The notes under the pieces were generated by a model, which saw only the letters and a program-made list of their open reading frames with translations, made no database searches and was not told the origin of the DNA. Both the position numbers and the translations under genes were made by a program. From Clostridiales bacterium (GTDB lineage: Bacteria > Bacillota_A > Clostridia > Christensenellales > Aristaeellaceae), in the NCBI GenBank assembly GCA_012514855.1, contig JAAYZL010000104.1, forward strand, positions 1-7,349: DNA of 7,349 nucleotides. Direction: 5' to 3'. Below, in pieces: positions 1-5,720 of this stretch; the stretch's first letter is position 1; each line of letters starts with the position of its first letter.

Positions 1-157
1 CATTTTGGTTTTCTTTGAATATTCCTTGTATTTATTGACTTCCCTTTGAAATAATTTCGTAACTTCTAAAGTTGTCAGACTACTAGTGCTCCGCCCACTA
101 CGGAAGTTGTGGAATCCCTCGGCCATTTGGAGGTATGAATATTCTTCCCTGGTATGG
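1..157. other. AT-rich flank without a recognisable gene
   Basis: This stretch lies downstream of the LysR gene. The first 70 bases are only about a quarter G+C, in sharp contrast to the GC-rich genes to the right. I see no open frame of useful length with a ribosome binding site on either strand. Small imperfect dyads exist (AACTT-cta-AAGTT at 61-73; CCTC/GAGG around 117-133), but none is followed by a T-run in the direction of lysR transcription, so I do not call a terminator. The 9-mer TGAATATTC, containing the palindrome GAATATTC, occurs twice (16-24 and 136-144), which may be chance in AT-rich DNA. Confidence 0.6.
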
Positions 158-1054
158 CTACAGGTTCTGCCGGACGATCTCCAAAAAGTCCTGCATGTAC
201 TTGGCGAAGTACAACCCCTTGCGGTAGCAAAGGTAGAAGTGGCGCTCGTAGTCGTTGTTGCGGATCGGGTAGCAGTGGACCTGCTCGAGCAGCTTCGGCT
301 CCTTGGCGATGTACACATAGGGGCAGATCATCACCGCTCCCGCCGGGGCGGTGATGTTCTTCGCGGCTTCGAGGCTGTTCGTCTCGATCAAAATGTTCGG
401 CTCCAGGTTGTATTTTTCAAACAGCCTGTCCTGTATGACGCGCACGCTGTGGCCCGGGCGCATCGAGATGAACCGCTCCTGCGCGGCGTCGTGTATGTCG
501 ATCTCCGACCCGTCGGGGTATTTCTCGGCGAGCGCGAGTTTTTTCGACACCATCAACACGAGCTGCTCGTTCTCGATGAGTATGTACTCGAGCTGGTTCT
601 GCTTTGGATGCGTCGTCACGAGCGCGATGTCGACCATGCCCTCGCGCGCGAGGCGCTCGAGGGTTTCCGAGCCGTGCTCCTCGAGGTCGATCTTGATGCA
701 GGGGTACTGCCGGAGAAACTCCGGAACGACCCTCGGCAAGAGCAGCATGCCGCGCTGGTGCGGTATGCCCAGCCGCATCCGGGCGCGCACCTCCTTTTTG
801 AGCTCCGCGAACTCGTTTTGCAGGTTCGCGTCGATCAGGAGCACCTGCTTTGCGGCATCGACGTACTTGCGCCCCGCGAAGGTGAGCGTAGGCGTGTCGT
901 AGGTCCTGTCGAAGATCTGAACGCCGTACTGTTTTTCCACCTGCTTGACCGTCTGACTGAGCGACGGCTGGGAGACATACAGCGTCTTTGCCGCGTTGGT
1001 GTAGCTCCCCTCGCGGAGAATAGACAGTATGTAGTGCGCGTGCTTGATGTTCAT
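158..1054 (-). CDS. LysR-family transcriptional regulator, divergent to the tct-cit operon
   Basis: This gene encodes a 298-residue LysR-type regulator, the usual length for the family. Residues 1-60 form the winged helix-turn-helix, with the typical core SYTNAAKTLYVSQPSLSQ (17-34) followed by a wing ending IFDR (47-50). A linker helix runs to about residue 90, and a periplasmic-binding-protein-like effector domain fills the rest (start MRLGIPHQRG near 93). The start at 1054 is chosen because a strong GGAGGGAGGG ribosome binding site (1061-1070) lies 6 nt upstream. The longer frame opening at 1126 would read through this site and the predicted promoter. The gene faces tctC across a shared control region, the classic arrangement for a LysR protein that controls its neighbour and often itself. 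It is therefore inferred to be the substrate-responsive activator of the tct-cit operon. The effector is unknown; citrate or a related carboxylate is the natural guess. Confidence 0.93.
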   Translation of the reverse strand: MNIKHAHYILSILREGSYTNAAKTLYVSQPSLSQTVKQVEKQYGVQIFDRTYDTPTLTFAGRKYVDAAKQVLLIDANLQNEFAELKKEVRARMRLGIPHQRGMLLLPRVVPEFLRQYPCIKIDLEEHGSETLERLAREGMVDIALVTTHPKQNQLEYILIENEQLVLMVSKKLALAEKYPDGSEIDIHDAAQERFISMRPGHSVRVIQDRLFEKYNLEPNILIETNSLEAAKNITAPAGAVMICPYVYIAKEPKLLEQVHCYPIRNNDYERHFYLCYRKGLYFAKYMQDFLEIVRQNL

Positions 1055-1060
1055 CCGCGT

Positions 1061-1070
1061 CCCTCCCTCC
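1061..1070 (-). promoter_or_regulatory. Ribosome binding site that fixes the LysR start
   Basis: On the minus strand this reads GGAGGGAGGG, 6 nt before the ATG at 1054. It rules out the upstream in-frame ATG codons at 1126 and 1072, the latter abutting the site itself. Confidence 0.85.
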
Positions 1071-1094
1071 ATGCGGAAACAATCCCGATAAATT

Positions 1095-1123
1095 ATTCTA
1101 CCATTTACACGATTATAGGTCAA
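1095..1123 (-). promoter_or_regulatory. Predicted sigma70-type promoter of the LysR gene
   Basis: On the minus strand, TTGACC (1118-1123) and TAGAAT (1095-1100) are separated by exactly 17 nt. This is close to the TTGACA/TATAAT consensus. Transcription would start near 1088, giving a leader of about 34 nt before the ATG at 1054. Seen by inspection only; no start site is known. Confidence 0.65.
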
Positions 1124-1126
1124 CAC

Positions 1127-1141
1127 TTATTAGCGGTATAA
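1127..1141. promoter_or_regulatory. Candidate LysR operator, TTAT-N7-ATAA
   Basis: A perfect 4-bp dyad with a 7-nt centre (TTAT at 1127-1130, ATAA at 1138-1141), containing the T-N11-A arrangement typical of LysR boxes (T1128, A1140). Its centre is about 55 nt upstream of the predicted tct start. This is near the usual activator position and lies between the two divergent promoters, so binding here could both activate tct and limit lysR. The arms are short and AT-only, so chance is possible. Confidence 0.4.
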
Positions 1142-1153
1142 CAGGATTTGTAT

Positions 1154-1182
1154 TTGCATTCAACGGGACATTGCGCTATCAT
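1154..1182 (+). promoter_or_regulatory. Predicted sigma70-type promoter of the tct-cit operon
   Basis: TTGCAT (1154-1159) and TATCAT (1177-1182) are spaced by 17 nt. Transcription would begin near 1189, leaving an untranslated leader of roughly 93 nt before tctC. The two divergent promoters lie back to back, with their -35 boxes about 30 nt apart, which suits control of both by one bound LysR tetramer. A weaker alternative is TTGCGC (1171-1176) with GATAAT (1196-1201), spacer 19 nt. Confidence 0.55.
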
Positions 1183-1199
1183 AAAGCAAACGCATGATA
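1177..1199. promoter_or_regulatory. Candidate LysR operator, TATCAT-N11-ATGATA
   Basis: A perfect 6-bp inverted repeat (TATCAT 1177-1182, ATGATA 1194-1199) with an 11-nt centre. The inner bases give the exact T-N11-A signature of LysR boxes. The left arm coincides with the predicted -10 box of the tct promoter, so occupancy here would be expected to block that promoter. If the weaker downstream promoter is the real one, the dyad would overlap its -10 box instead. The role is inferred from symmetry and position only. Confidence 0.45.
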
Positions 1200-1267
1200 A
1201 TTGCATGAAACCCGCGCAGCCCATCGATTGGTGCCGGCCAGCCGGCCGTTTCCCAATAAATCACCCG

Positions 1268-1274
1268 AAGGAGG
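1268..1274 (+). promoter_or_regulatory. Ribosome binding site that fixes the tctC start
   Basis: AAGGAGG lies 7 nt before the ATG at 1282, immediately ahead of a typical signal peptide. The frame is open further upstream from 1201, but that segment has no signal peptide, no such site, and overlaps the predicted promoter and operator. Confidence 0.9.
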
Positions 1275-1281
1275 ATTTTCC

Positions 1282-2274
1282 ATGAAGAAATTGGCATGTC
1301 TGGTCCTGGCCGTTCTGATGGCGGTGTCGGTGTTCGCGGTCGCGTCGGCGGAGGCGGAGTGGAAGTGGGAGCGCAAGATCGACATCGTCTGCCCGTGGGG
1401 CGTCGGCGGCGGCGCGGACAGCACGATTCGCCCGATGTCGAACCTGCTTTCCAGCATTCTGGGCGTACCGGTCGAGGTCGTCAACGTCGAGGGCGCCGGC
1501 GGCGTCAACGGCGTGGAGTACACCTACAAGCAGCCGGCCGACGGCTACACGTTCATGCTGGGCACGCAGTCGCTGATCATGCAGGACCTGCAGGGTACGA
1601 CGTCGATGGACTACCGCACGGAGTTCATACCGACGGCGAAGCTGGTGCACTCGATCAACATCATCGCGGCGTCGAAGGTCGCCATGGAGCAGAAGAACCT
1701 CAAGAGCTTCTCCGACCTGATCGAGTACGTCACGCAGAACCCCTACGGAATCAGCGTGGGCATGCTGACCGCCACCGGCGCGGACGGCGCGTCGCTCGCG
1801 CAGACGCTCGCGGGGCTGGAAGTGCTCGAGGTTCCGTACTCCGGCGGTTCCGAGATGAGCGCCGCGCTGGTCGGCGGGCACATCGACATCATGATCACCG
1901 GCACCGACGAGATCTCGGGCCTGATCGAGTCCGGCGACATCATCCCGCTGTTGGCGATCGCAGAGAAGCGCATGAGCATCTACCCCGAGATGGAGTGCAC
2001 GGCGGAACTGGGCATCGACTCCTACGTTGGCACCTGGCGCGGCATCATGGCCAAGAAGGGCACGCCCCAGGCGGCGATCGACTCCCTCGTCGCGGCCGTC
2101 ATGACCGCCGTCGAAACCGAGGAGTGGCAGAGCTTCCTGATCTCCGCGGGCTACAACGAGCGCCCGGGCTTCGCCGCCGGCGAGGATTTCGCAAACCTGT
2201 TCGAGAGCGAGTATGTGGACTTCACCGAGTACCTGGGCGGCCAGGGCGTGCTCGCAAAGAACTACTACGAGTAG
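1282..2274 (+). CDS. tctC: Tripartite tricarboxylate transporter substrate-binding protein (TctC family)
   Basis: The 330-residue product is the extracytoplasmic receptor that captures the carboxylate and delivers it to the TctAB membrane pair. A signal peptide occupies residues 1-23 (MKK, then a hydrophobic stretch, then ASA before EAEW). The mature protein begins with the family's first strand and ligand loop, CPWGVGGGADSTIRP (37-51). It continues with GAGGVNGVEYTYKQPADGY (71-89) and the YSGGSEMSAALVGGHIDIMI segment (186-205), matching the conserved order of the Bug/TctC family. There is no lipobox: the only early cysteine, Cys6, sits inside the signal before the hydrophobic core, so the mature protein should be soluble rather than lipid-anchored. 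It is the first gene of the operon, with the best ribosome binding site and a hairpin after its stop, consistent with the binding protein being made in excess. Substrate preference cannot be read from the sequence; the citrate lyase genes downstream point to citrate or a close relative. Confidence 0.93.
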   Translation: MKKLACLVLAVLMAVSVFAVASAEAEWKWERKIDIVCPWGVGGGADSTIRPMSNLLSSILGVPVEVVNVEGAGGVNGVEYTYKQPADGYTFMLGTQSLIMQDLQGTTSMDYRTEFIPTAKLVHSINIIAASKVAMEQKNLKSFSDLIEYVTQNPYGISVGMLTATGADGASLAQTLAGLEVLEVPYSGGSEMSAALVGGHIDIMITGTDEISGLIESGDIIPLLAIAEKRMSIYPEMECTAELGIDSYVGTWRGIMAKKGTPQAAIDSLVAAVMTAVETEEWQSFLISAGYNERPGFAAGEDFANLFESEYVDFTEYLGGQGVLAKNYYE

Positions 2275-2291
2275 CTCCGCGAGACCGCTGT

Positions 2292-2325
2292 GAGGAAGGG
2301 AGTTGCCCAAGCAGCTCCCTTCTTT
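2292..2325 (+). terminator. Strong intercistronic hairpin between tctC and tctB (partial terminator or mRNA stabiliser)
   Basis: Eleven Watson-Crick pairs and one T-G wobble form a 12-bp stem (2295-2306 with 2311-2322) closed by the tetraloop CCAA. Three further pairs, two of them G-T, can extend it to 2292-2325. It is followed by only a short T-run (2323-2325), so termination is probably incomplete. A smaller competing dyad, TTCCG/CGGAA, follows at 2324-2341. The position, just after the binding-protein gene and before the membrane subunits, fits a structure that lowers downstream expression or protects the tctC message from 3' decay. Confidence 0.7.
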
Positions 2326-2368
2326 CCGAAGAATGTCGGAACCGCCCGGCGCCGCAAAATCCGCCGAT

Positions 2369-2374
2369 GAGGAG
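2369..2374 (+). promoter_or_regulatory. Ribosome binding site supporting the TTG start of tctB
   Basis: GAGGAG lies 10 nt before TTG 2385. The in-frame ATG at 2367 runs into TGA at 2376 after three codons, so it cannot be the start. The next in-frame ATG is about 88 codons into the protein. Confidence 0.7.
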
Positions 2375-2384
2375 TTGATACGCT

Positions 2385-2915
2385 TTGTTGGAATTGATCG
2401 TCAATGTCCTTCTTCTGATCTTCTTTATTTTTACGCTGGCGTTCCACGTGCTGGAAGCGCCGGTCCCGGAAAAGGTGCTTAGGAACCCCTACGCGCTGCA
2501 GCCGGACGCGTGGCCGAGGGTGATACTGTACCTGCTGGTGCTGTGCGTCGCCATCAACATCATCCGCCTGATCATCAAGGGCAGGGCCGGCGGGACCCTC
2601 TCCCTCGCGGTGTTTCTGAAATCCGTCCCGGGCTTTTTCAAGACGAAGATGTTCTTCGGCATCGCCATCGTCGTGGCCATGTCGTTCCTGCTCGAACCGC
2701 TGGGTTTCATGCTGGCGGCATTCCTGTTCATGGTCGCGTACGGAATCCTGCTGGGCTGGCGCAAGTACTGGAAGCTCGCGCTGATCGCCGCGGGGAGCAC
2801 GCTGCTTTTGTACATATGCTTCGGCATCCTGCTCTCGGTCAACCTGCCGCGCGGCACAATCGGCTTCCTGCGCAACTTCGCGCTGTTCCTTGAAGGCATA
2901 TTCCCGTCGATATGA
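2385..2915 (+). CDS. tctB: Tripartite tricarboxylate transporter small membrane subunit (TctB family)
   Basis: A 176-residue integral membrane protein, the usual size for TctB, which partners the large TctA channel subunit. Hydrophobic segments lie near residues 3-22, 46-64, 88-103, 106-123 and 131-151. The middle pair is separated only by LEPLG, giving the usual four-to-five-segment fold. Family marks are the loop PDAWPR (40-45) before the second segment and LPRG (154-157) after the last. TctB proteins are poorly conserved, so the call rests on these marks, topology and its place between tctC and tctA. The start is TTG (the next codon is also TTG) behind a GAGGAG site 10 nt away, a weak start that would keep levels below those of tctC. 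Its TGA stop abuts the tctA ribosome binding site, so translation of tctB and tctA is probably coupled. Confidence 0.9.
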   Translation: MLELIVNVLLLIFFIFTLAFHVLEAPVPEKVLRNPYALQPDAWPRVILYLLVLCVAINIIRLIIKGRAGGTLSLAVFLKSVPGFFKTKMFFGIAIVVAMSFLLEPLGFMLAAFLFMVAYGILLGWRKYWKLALIAAGSTLLLYICFGILLSVNLPRGTIGFLRNFALFLEGIFPSI

Positions 2916-2929
2916 GGAGGTGAGGCACT

Positions 2930-4441
2930 ATGTGGGATTTGTTGGTCAGCGGTTTTTCGGTTGTCTTTCAGCCATCCATGCTGTTGATGGTATTCTTGGC
3001 GGTTGTTCTGGGCACGATCTTCGGAGCTCTGCCGGGCGTCTCCGCGACGATGGCCGTCGCGCTGGGCCTCACGTTTACGTATTCGATGGACCCGATCCCC
3101 GCGATCGTGTTCCTGGTCGCGATCTACTGCTCGGCGATCACCGGGGGCGGCATCACTGCGATACTGTTCAAGATTCCGGGCGTCCCATCGAGCGCGCCTA
3201 CGACGTTTGACGGCTATCCGATGGCGCAGCGCGGCGAGGCCGGAAGGGCGCTTGGCATATCGCTGGCGACCAGCGCCGTCGGCGGACTGTTCTCGGCGCT
3301 TTGCATGTTCCTTTTGAGCAAGCAGCTCGCGGCGGCGGCGCTCAAGTTCAGCCCGACCGACCTGTTCGCGATCACGTTTCTGGGCCTGTCGATTCTGACG
3401 TGCCTGGACACCGACAACATACTGCGCACAATCATCTCCGGCCTGATCGGGCTTCTCTTGGCGTGCATCGGCCAGGACCCGCAGTACGCGGTGCAGCGGA
3501 TGACGTTCGGCTCGAAGTCGCTGCTCGCCGGCGTTGAGATGATCCCTGTGTTGATCGGCATCTTCGCGGTGACCGAGGTGTTCAACCAGACCGCGAGCGA
3601 CAAGCGCCTCCGCCCCGAGGACGGCGTCGGCGGCGGCAAGTCGAAGACCAAGATGCCCTCTCTCAAGGACTGGTGGCAGATCAAGTGGACCGTGTTCCGC
3701 TCGGCGATTATCGGAACGATCGTCGGAATACTCCCCGGCGCGGGCGCGACGATCGCCTCGTTCCTGTGCTACACGACGGAGAACAAGATCTCCAAGAACA
3801 GGCATCTGTTCGGCACGGGCTGCATCGATGGCATCGCCGCCTCCGAGACCGCCAACAACGCCGCGACCGGCGGCGCGATGGTGCCGCTCCTGTCGCTGGG
3901 CATCCCCGGCGGAAACGCCGCGGCCGTGATGATGAGCGCGCTGGTGTTGAAGGGCGTGCAGCTCGGCCCGCTGCTTCTGGTGAACCAGCCGCAGTACCTG
4001 AGCGCTACGTTTGCGTCGATGGTCGTCTCCAACATCCTGATGGTCATCGTCGCGATCTGGATCGCGAAGGTCTTTGCGAAGATCCTCTCGATCCCGTACG
4101 CGATCCTCGCGCCGATCATCATTCTGCTTGCGACGATCGGCTCCTACGCCGACAGCATGAACTTCCTGGACGTCAAGATCATGGCCGTCGCCGGTATCGC
4201 GGGCGTGCTGTTCAAGATATGCAAGTTCAACAGCGCAGCCATGATCCTCGGCCTCGTGCTCGGCGGCATGTGCGAGAGCAACTTCAGCCGCGGCTTCACG
4301 ATCTCCCGGGCGAACATCGGCAGGATGTTCTCGACGCCCATCGCGGCAGTCCTGATCGTCGTCAGCATCGTGGCGCTCGCGTCCCCGATCGTCTGGCCGC
4401 AGATCAAGAAGCTCTTCAAGCGGGGCAGAAAACCCGCGTAG
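2930..4441 (+). CDS. tctA: Tripartite tricarboxylate transporter large membrane subunit (TctA family)
   Basis: A 503-residue multi-spanning membrane protein, full length for TctA, the translocating subunit that uses an ion gradient to import the ligand handed over by TctC. Both halves of the internally repeated fold carry the signature loop: GALPGVSAT (32-40) and GILPGAGAT (266-274). Other family blocks are the ITGGGITAILFKIPGVPSS stretch (70-88), TTFDGYPMAQRGEAGRALG (91-109), and ASETANNAATGGAMVPLLS (304-322) with LGIPGGNAAAV (323-333). The protein ends in a basic tail (KKLFKRGRKPA). The ATG is 7 nt after AGGAGGTG (2915-2922), which overlaps the tctB stop. It is intact, with no frameshift. 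The direction of transport and the coupling ion are family knowledge, not visible here. Confidence 0.96.
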   Translation: MWDLLVSGFSVVFQPSMLLMVFLAVVLGTIFGALPGVSATMAVALGLTFTYSMDPIPAIVFLVAIYCSAITGGGITAILFKIPGVPSSAPTTFDGYPMAQRGEAGRALGISLATSAVGGLFSALCMFLLSKQLAAAALKFSPTDLFAITFLGLSILTCLDTDNILRTIISGLIGLLLACIGQDPQYAVQRMTFGSKSLLAGVEMIPVLIGIFAVTEVFNQTASDKRLRPEDGVGGGKSKTKMPSLKDWWQIKWTVFRSAIIGTIVGILPGAGATIASFLCYTTENKISKNRHLFGTGCIDGIAASETANNAATGGAMVPLLSLGIPGGNAAAVMMSALVLKGVQLGPLLLVNQPQYLSATFASMVVSNILMVIVAIWIAKVFAKILSIPYAILAPIIILLATIGSYADSMNFLDVKIMAVAGIAGVLFKICKFNSAAMILGLVLGGMCESNFSRGFTISRANIGRMFSTPIAAVLIVVSIVALASPIVWPQIKKLFKRGRKPA

Positions 4442-4447
4442 CGCGGG
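4433..4447 (+). other. Short GC hairpin with the tctA stop codon as its loop
   Basis: CCCGCG (4433-4438) and CGCGGG (4442-4447) are perfectly complementary, and the three unpaired bases are exactly the TAG stop codon of tctA. An A-rich stretch follows instead of a T-run, so it is not a terminator. In GC-rich DNA such a dyad can arise by chance. Confidence 0.45.
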
Positions 4448-4466
4448 AAAACCACCCGGATTCCAT

Positions 4467-4492
4467 CCTGCGCCGCCCAACCGCGGCGCAGG
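4467..4492 (+). terminator. Strong intercistronic hairpin between tctA and citD (attenuator or processing site)
   Basis: A perfect 10-bp, almost all G-C stem (4467-4476 with 4483-4492) closes a 6-nt loop, CCAACC. It is followed by GCTTTC, a poor T-tract, then the citD ribosome binding site. It separates the transporter genes from the enzyme genes. Because the only recognised promoter lies upstream of tctC, complete termination here would silence citDEF. Partial read-through, regulated attenuation or RNA processing is therefore more likely. Confidence 0.65.
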
Positions 4493-4514
4493 GCTTTCAA
4501 GAGAGGTGCCTTCC

Positions 4515-4817
4515 ATGAATATACTGAAACCCGCAATGGCCGGAACGCTGGAATCCAGCGACGCGCAGATCACGGTGGAGCCCGCCGAGGGCGGGGTGGA
4601 ACTGCATATATCCTCAAGCGTGCTCAGCCAGTACGGGCGGCAGATTCGCGCCGTCGTGCTCGACACGCTTGCACGGCTCGGCGTAGAGGGCGCGTTCGTG
4701 ACGGTCGTCGACAAGGGCGCGCTCGACTGCACGCTGCGCGCGCGCGTCGAGTGCGCGGTGTTCCGCGCGTGCGGGGTCGAGGCGGACTACCCGTGGGGAG
4801 GTGCGATTCGGCCATGA
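4515..4817 (+). CDS. citD: Citrate lyase acyl carrier protein, gamma subunit
   Basis: The 100-residue product is the acyl carrier protein of citrate lyase, holding the phosphoribosyl-dephospho-CoA prosthetic group that carries the acetyl and citryl thioesters between subunits. The attachment region reads AGTLESSD (9-16), with Ser14 at the same position as the modified serine of known CitD proteins. The second hallmark, DKGALDCTLRARVE (90 residues into the family pattern here at about 68-81), is also present. The start is the ATG at 4515, 6 nt after GAGGTG; an upstream in-frame GTG at 4506 is part of that ribosome binding site. The gene overlaps citE by four bases (ATGA), implying coupled translation. 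Acetylation and prosthetic-group attachment need CitC, CitX and CitG activities, which are not encoded in the window. Confidence 0.95.
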   Translation: MNILKPAMAGTLESSDAQITVEPAEGGVELHISSSVLSQYGRQIRAVVLDTLARLGVEGAFVTVVDKGALDCTLRARVECAVFRACGVEADYPWGGAIRP

Positions 4818-5719
4818 CAAACCCGAAGCTCAAGCGGCTGCGAAGGACGATGATGTTTTTGAGCGCGCAGCGGCCGGCGCTGATCAAGGACGCCTATATC
4901 TACCGGCCGGACACGCTGATGCTCGACCTCGAGGACGCCGTCGCCGAGAATCAGAAGGACGCGGCCAGGTTTTCGCTCTACCACGCGCTCAAGACCGTCG
5001 ACTACCGCGGCTGCGAGCGCATGGTGCGCATCAACGCATTGGACACGGAGCACTGGAGGGAGGACATCCGCGCGTCGGTCGCCGGCGGCGCGGACGCCAT
5101 CCGCATCCCCAAGTGCGAGAGCGCCGGAGACGTGCTGACGGTCGTAAGCGCGCTGGAGGCGGCGGAAGCGGAATTCGGCCGCGGCATCGGCGAGACGCTG
5201 ATCGCCTGCGCGCTCGAGTCCCCGAAGGGCATACTCAACGCCTACGAGATCTGCGTCGCCTGTCCCGGGCGGATGATCGGCGTCGCAATCTCGGGCGGCG
5301 ACTACCGAAGCGCCATGCAGACGAGCTACGTGCCCGGCGGCATCGAGATGCTCGGCGGGCGGGCGCACATGATCATCGCCGCGCGCGCGGCGGGCGTGCA
5401 GTGCTTCGACACGGTGTTTACCGATCTGGAGGACATGGAGGGCTTCCGGGCGGAGGTCATCCAGAACCGGCAGATGGGCTTTGACGGAAAGTCGATCATC
5501 AGCCCCAAGCAGATCGCCGTCGTCCACGAAATCTTTACGCCGGGGGAGCGGGAGATCCGCAGGGCCGAGAAGATCGTCCGCGCGGTGCGCGAGCAGGCGG
5601 CAAGGGGCGTGGGCGTTTTCACCGTCGACGGCAAGATGATCGACATCGCGTTTGTTCCCGGCGCCGAGCGCGTGATCGCGCTCGCGAAGGCGTCCGGCGT
5701 CTATAAGGGGGATCTGTGA
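4814..5719 (+). CDS. citE: Citrate lyase beta subunit (citryl-ACP lyase)
   Basis: The 301-residue product is the lyase subunit, which cleaves citryl-ACP to oxaloacetate and acetyl-ACP within a TIM-barrel. Visible family marks are RRTMMFL (10-16), LDLEDAVA (37-44), VRINALD (71-77), GGADAIRIPK (91-100), the ESP motif with the metal-binding Glu135, Asp163 in GGDY, GVQCFDTVFTD (194-204), and GFDGKSIISPKQI (222-234). The start is the ATG at 4814 inside the citD stop (ATGA), 10 nt after GGAGGTG; the earlier frame opening at 4751 lies within citD. Compared with the E. coli protein as I recall it, the glutamate before the metal-binding aspartate (AEDY) is replaced by glycine (GGDY), and the nearby RTER motif reads QTSY (169-172). 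These changes may mark a subfamily or an altered substrate. Citramalate lyase, built from homologous subunits, is the main alternative. Confidence 0.93.
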   Translation: MTNPKLKRLRRTMMFLSAQRPALIKDAYIYRPDTLMLDLEDAVAENQKDAARFSLYHALKTVDYRGCERMVRINALDTEHWREDIRASVAGGADAIRIPKCESAGDVLTVVSALEAAEAEFGRGIGETLIACALESPKGILNAYEICVACPGRMIGVAISGGDYRSAMQTSYVPGGIEMLGGRAHMIIAARAAGVQCFDTVFTDLEDMEGFRAEVIQNRQMGFDGKSIISPKQIAVVHEIFTPGEREIRRAEKIVRAVREQAARGVGVFTVDGKMIDIAFVPGAERVIALAKASGVYKGDL

Positions 5720-5720
5720 G

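Noticed and set aside
1..3. Minus-strand ATG at the left edge as the start of another gene
   Set aside because: Only the start codon would be in the window and no ribosome binding site at a normal distance precedes it.
16..144. TGAATATTC repeated at 16-24 and 136-144 as a possible operator or element end
   Set aside because: Nine bases of AT-rich palindrome occurring twice in an AT-rich stretch is weak evidence, with no gene or promoter arranged around it.
86..1141. 351-codon plus-strand frame opposite the LysR gene
   Set aside because: The minus-strand frame shows an unmistakable LysR helix-turn-helix, a ribosome binding site and a promoter; the plus-strand frame is its mirror.
1055..1281. 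Riboswitch in the tctC leader
   Set aside because: The leader after the predicted start is only about 93 nt, and I see no conserved aptamer pattern or terminator before the ribosome binding site.
2489..4732. 747-codon open frame on the minus strand across tctB, tctA and citD
   Set aside because: It is antisense to three well-recognised genes, rich in Arg/His/Asp as expected from the mirror frame of GC-rich coding DNA, and has no family resemblance or ribosome binding site.
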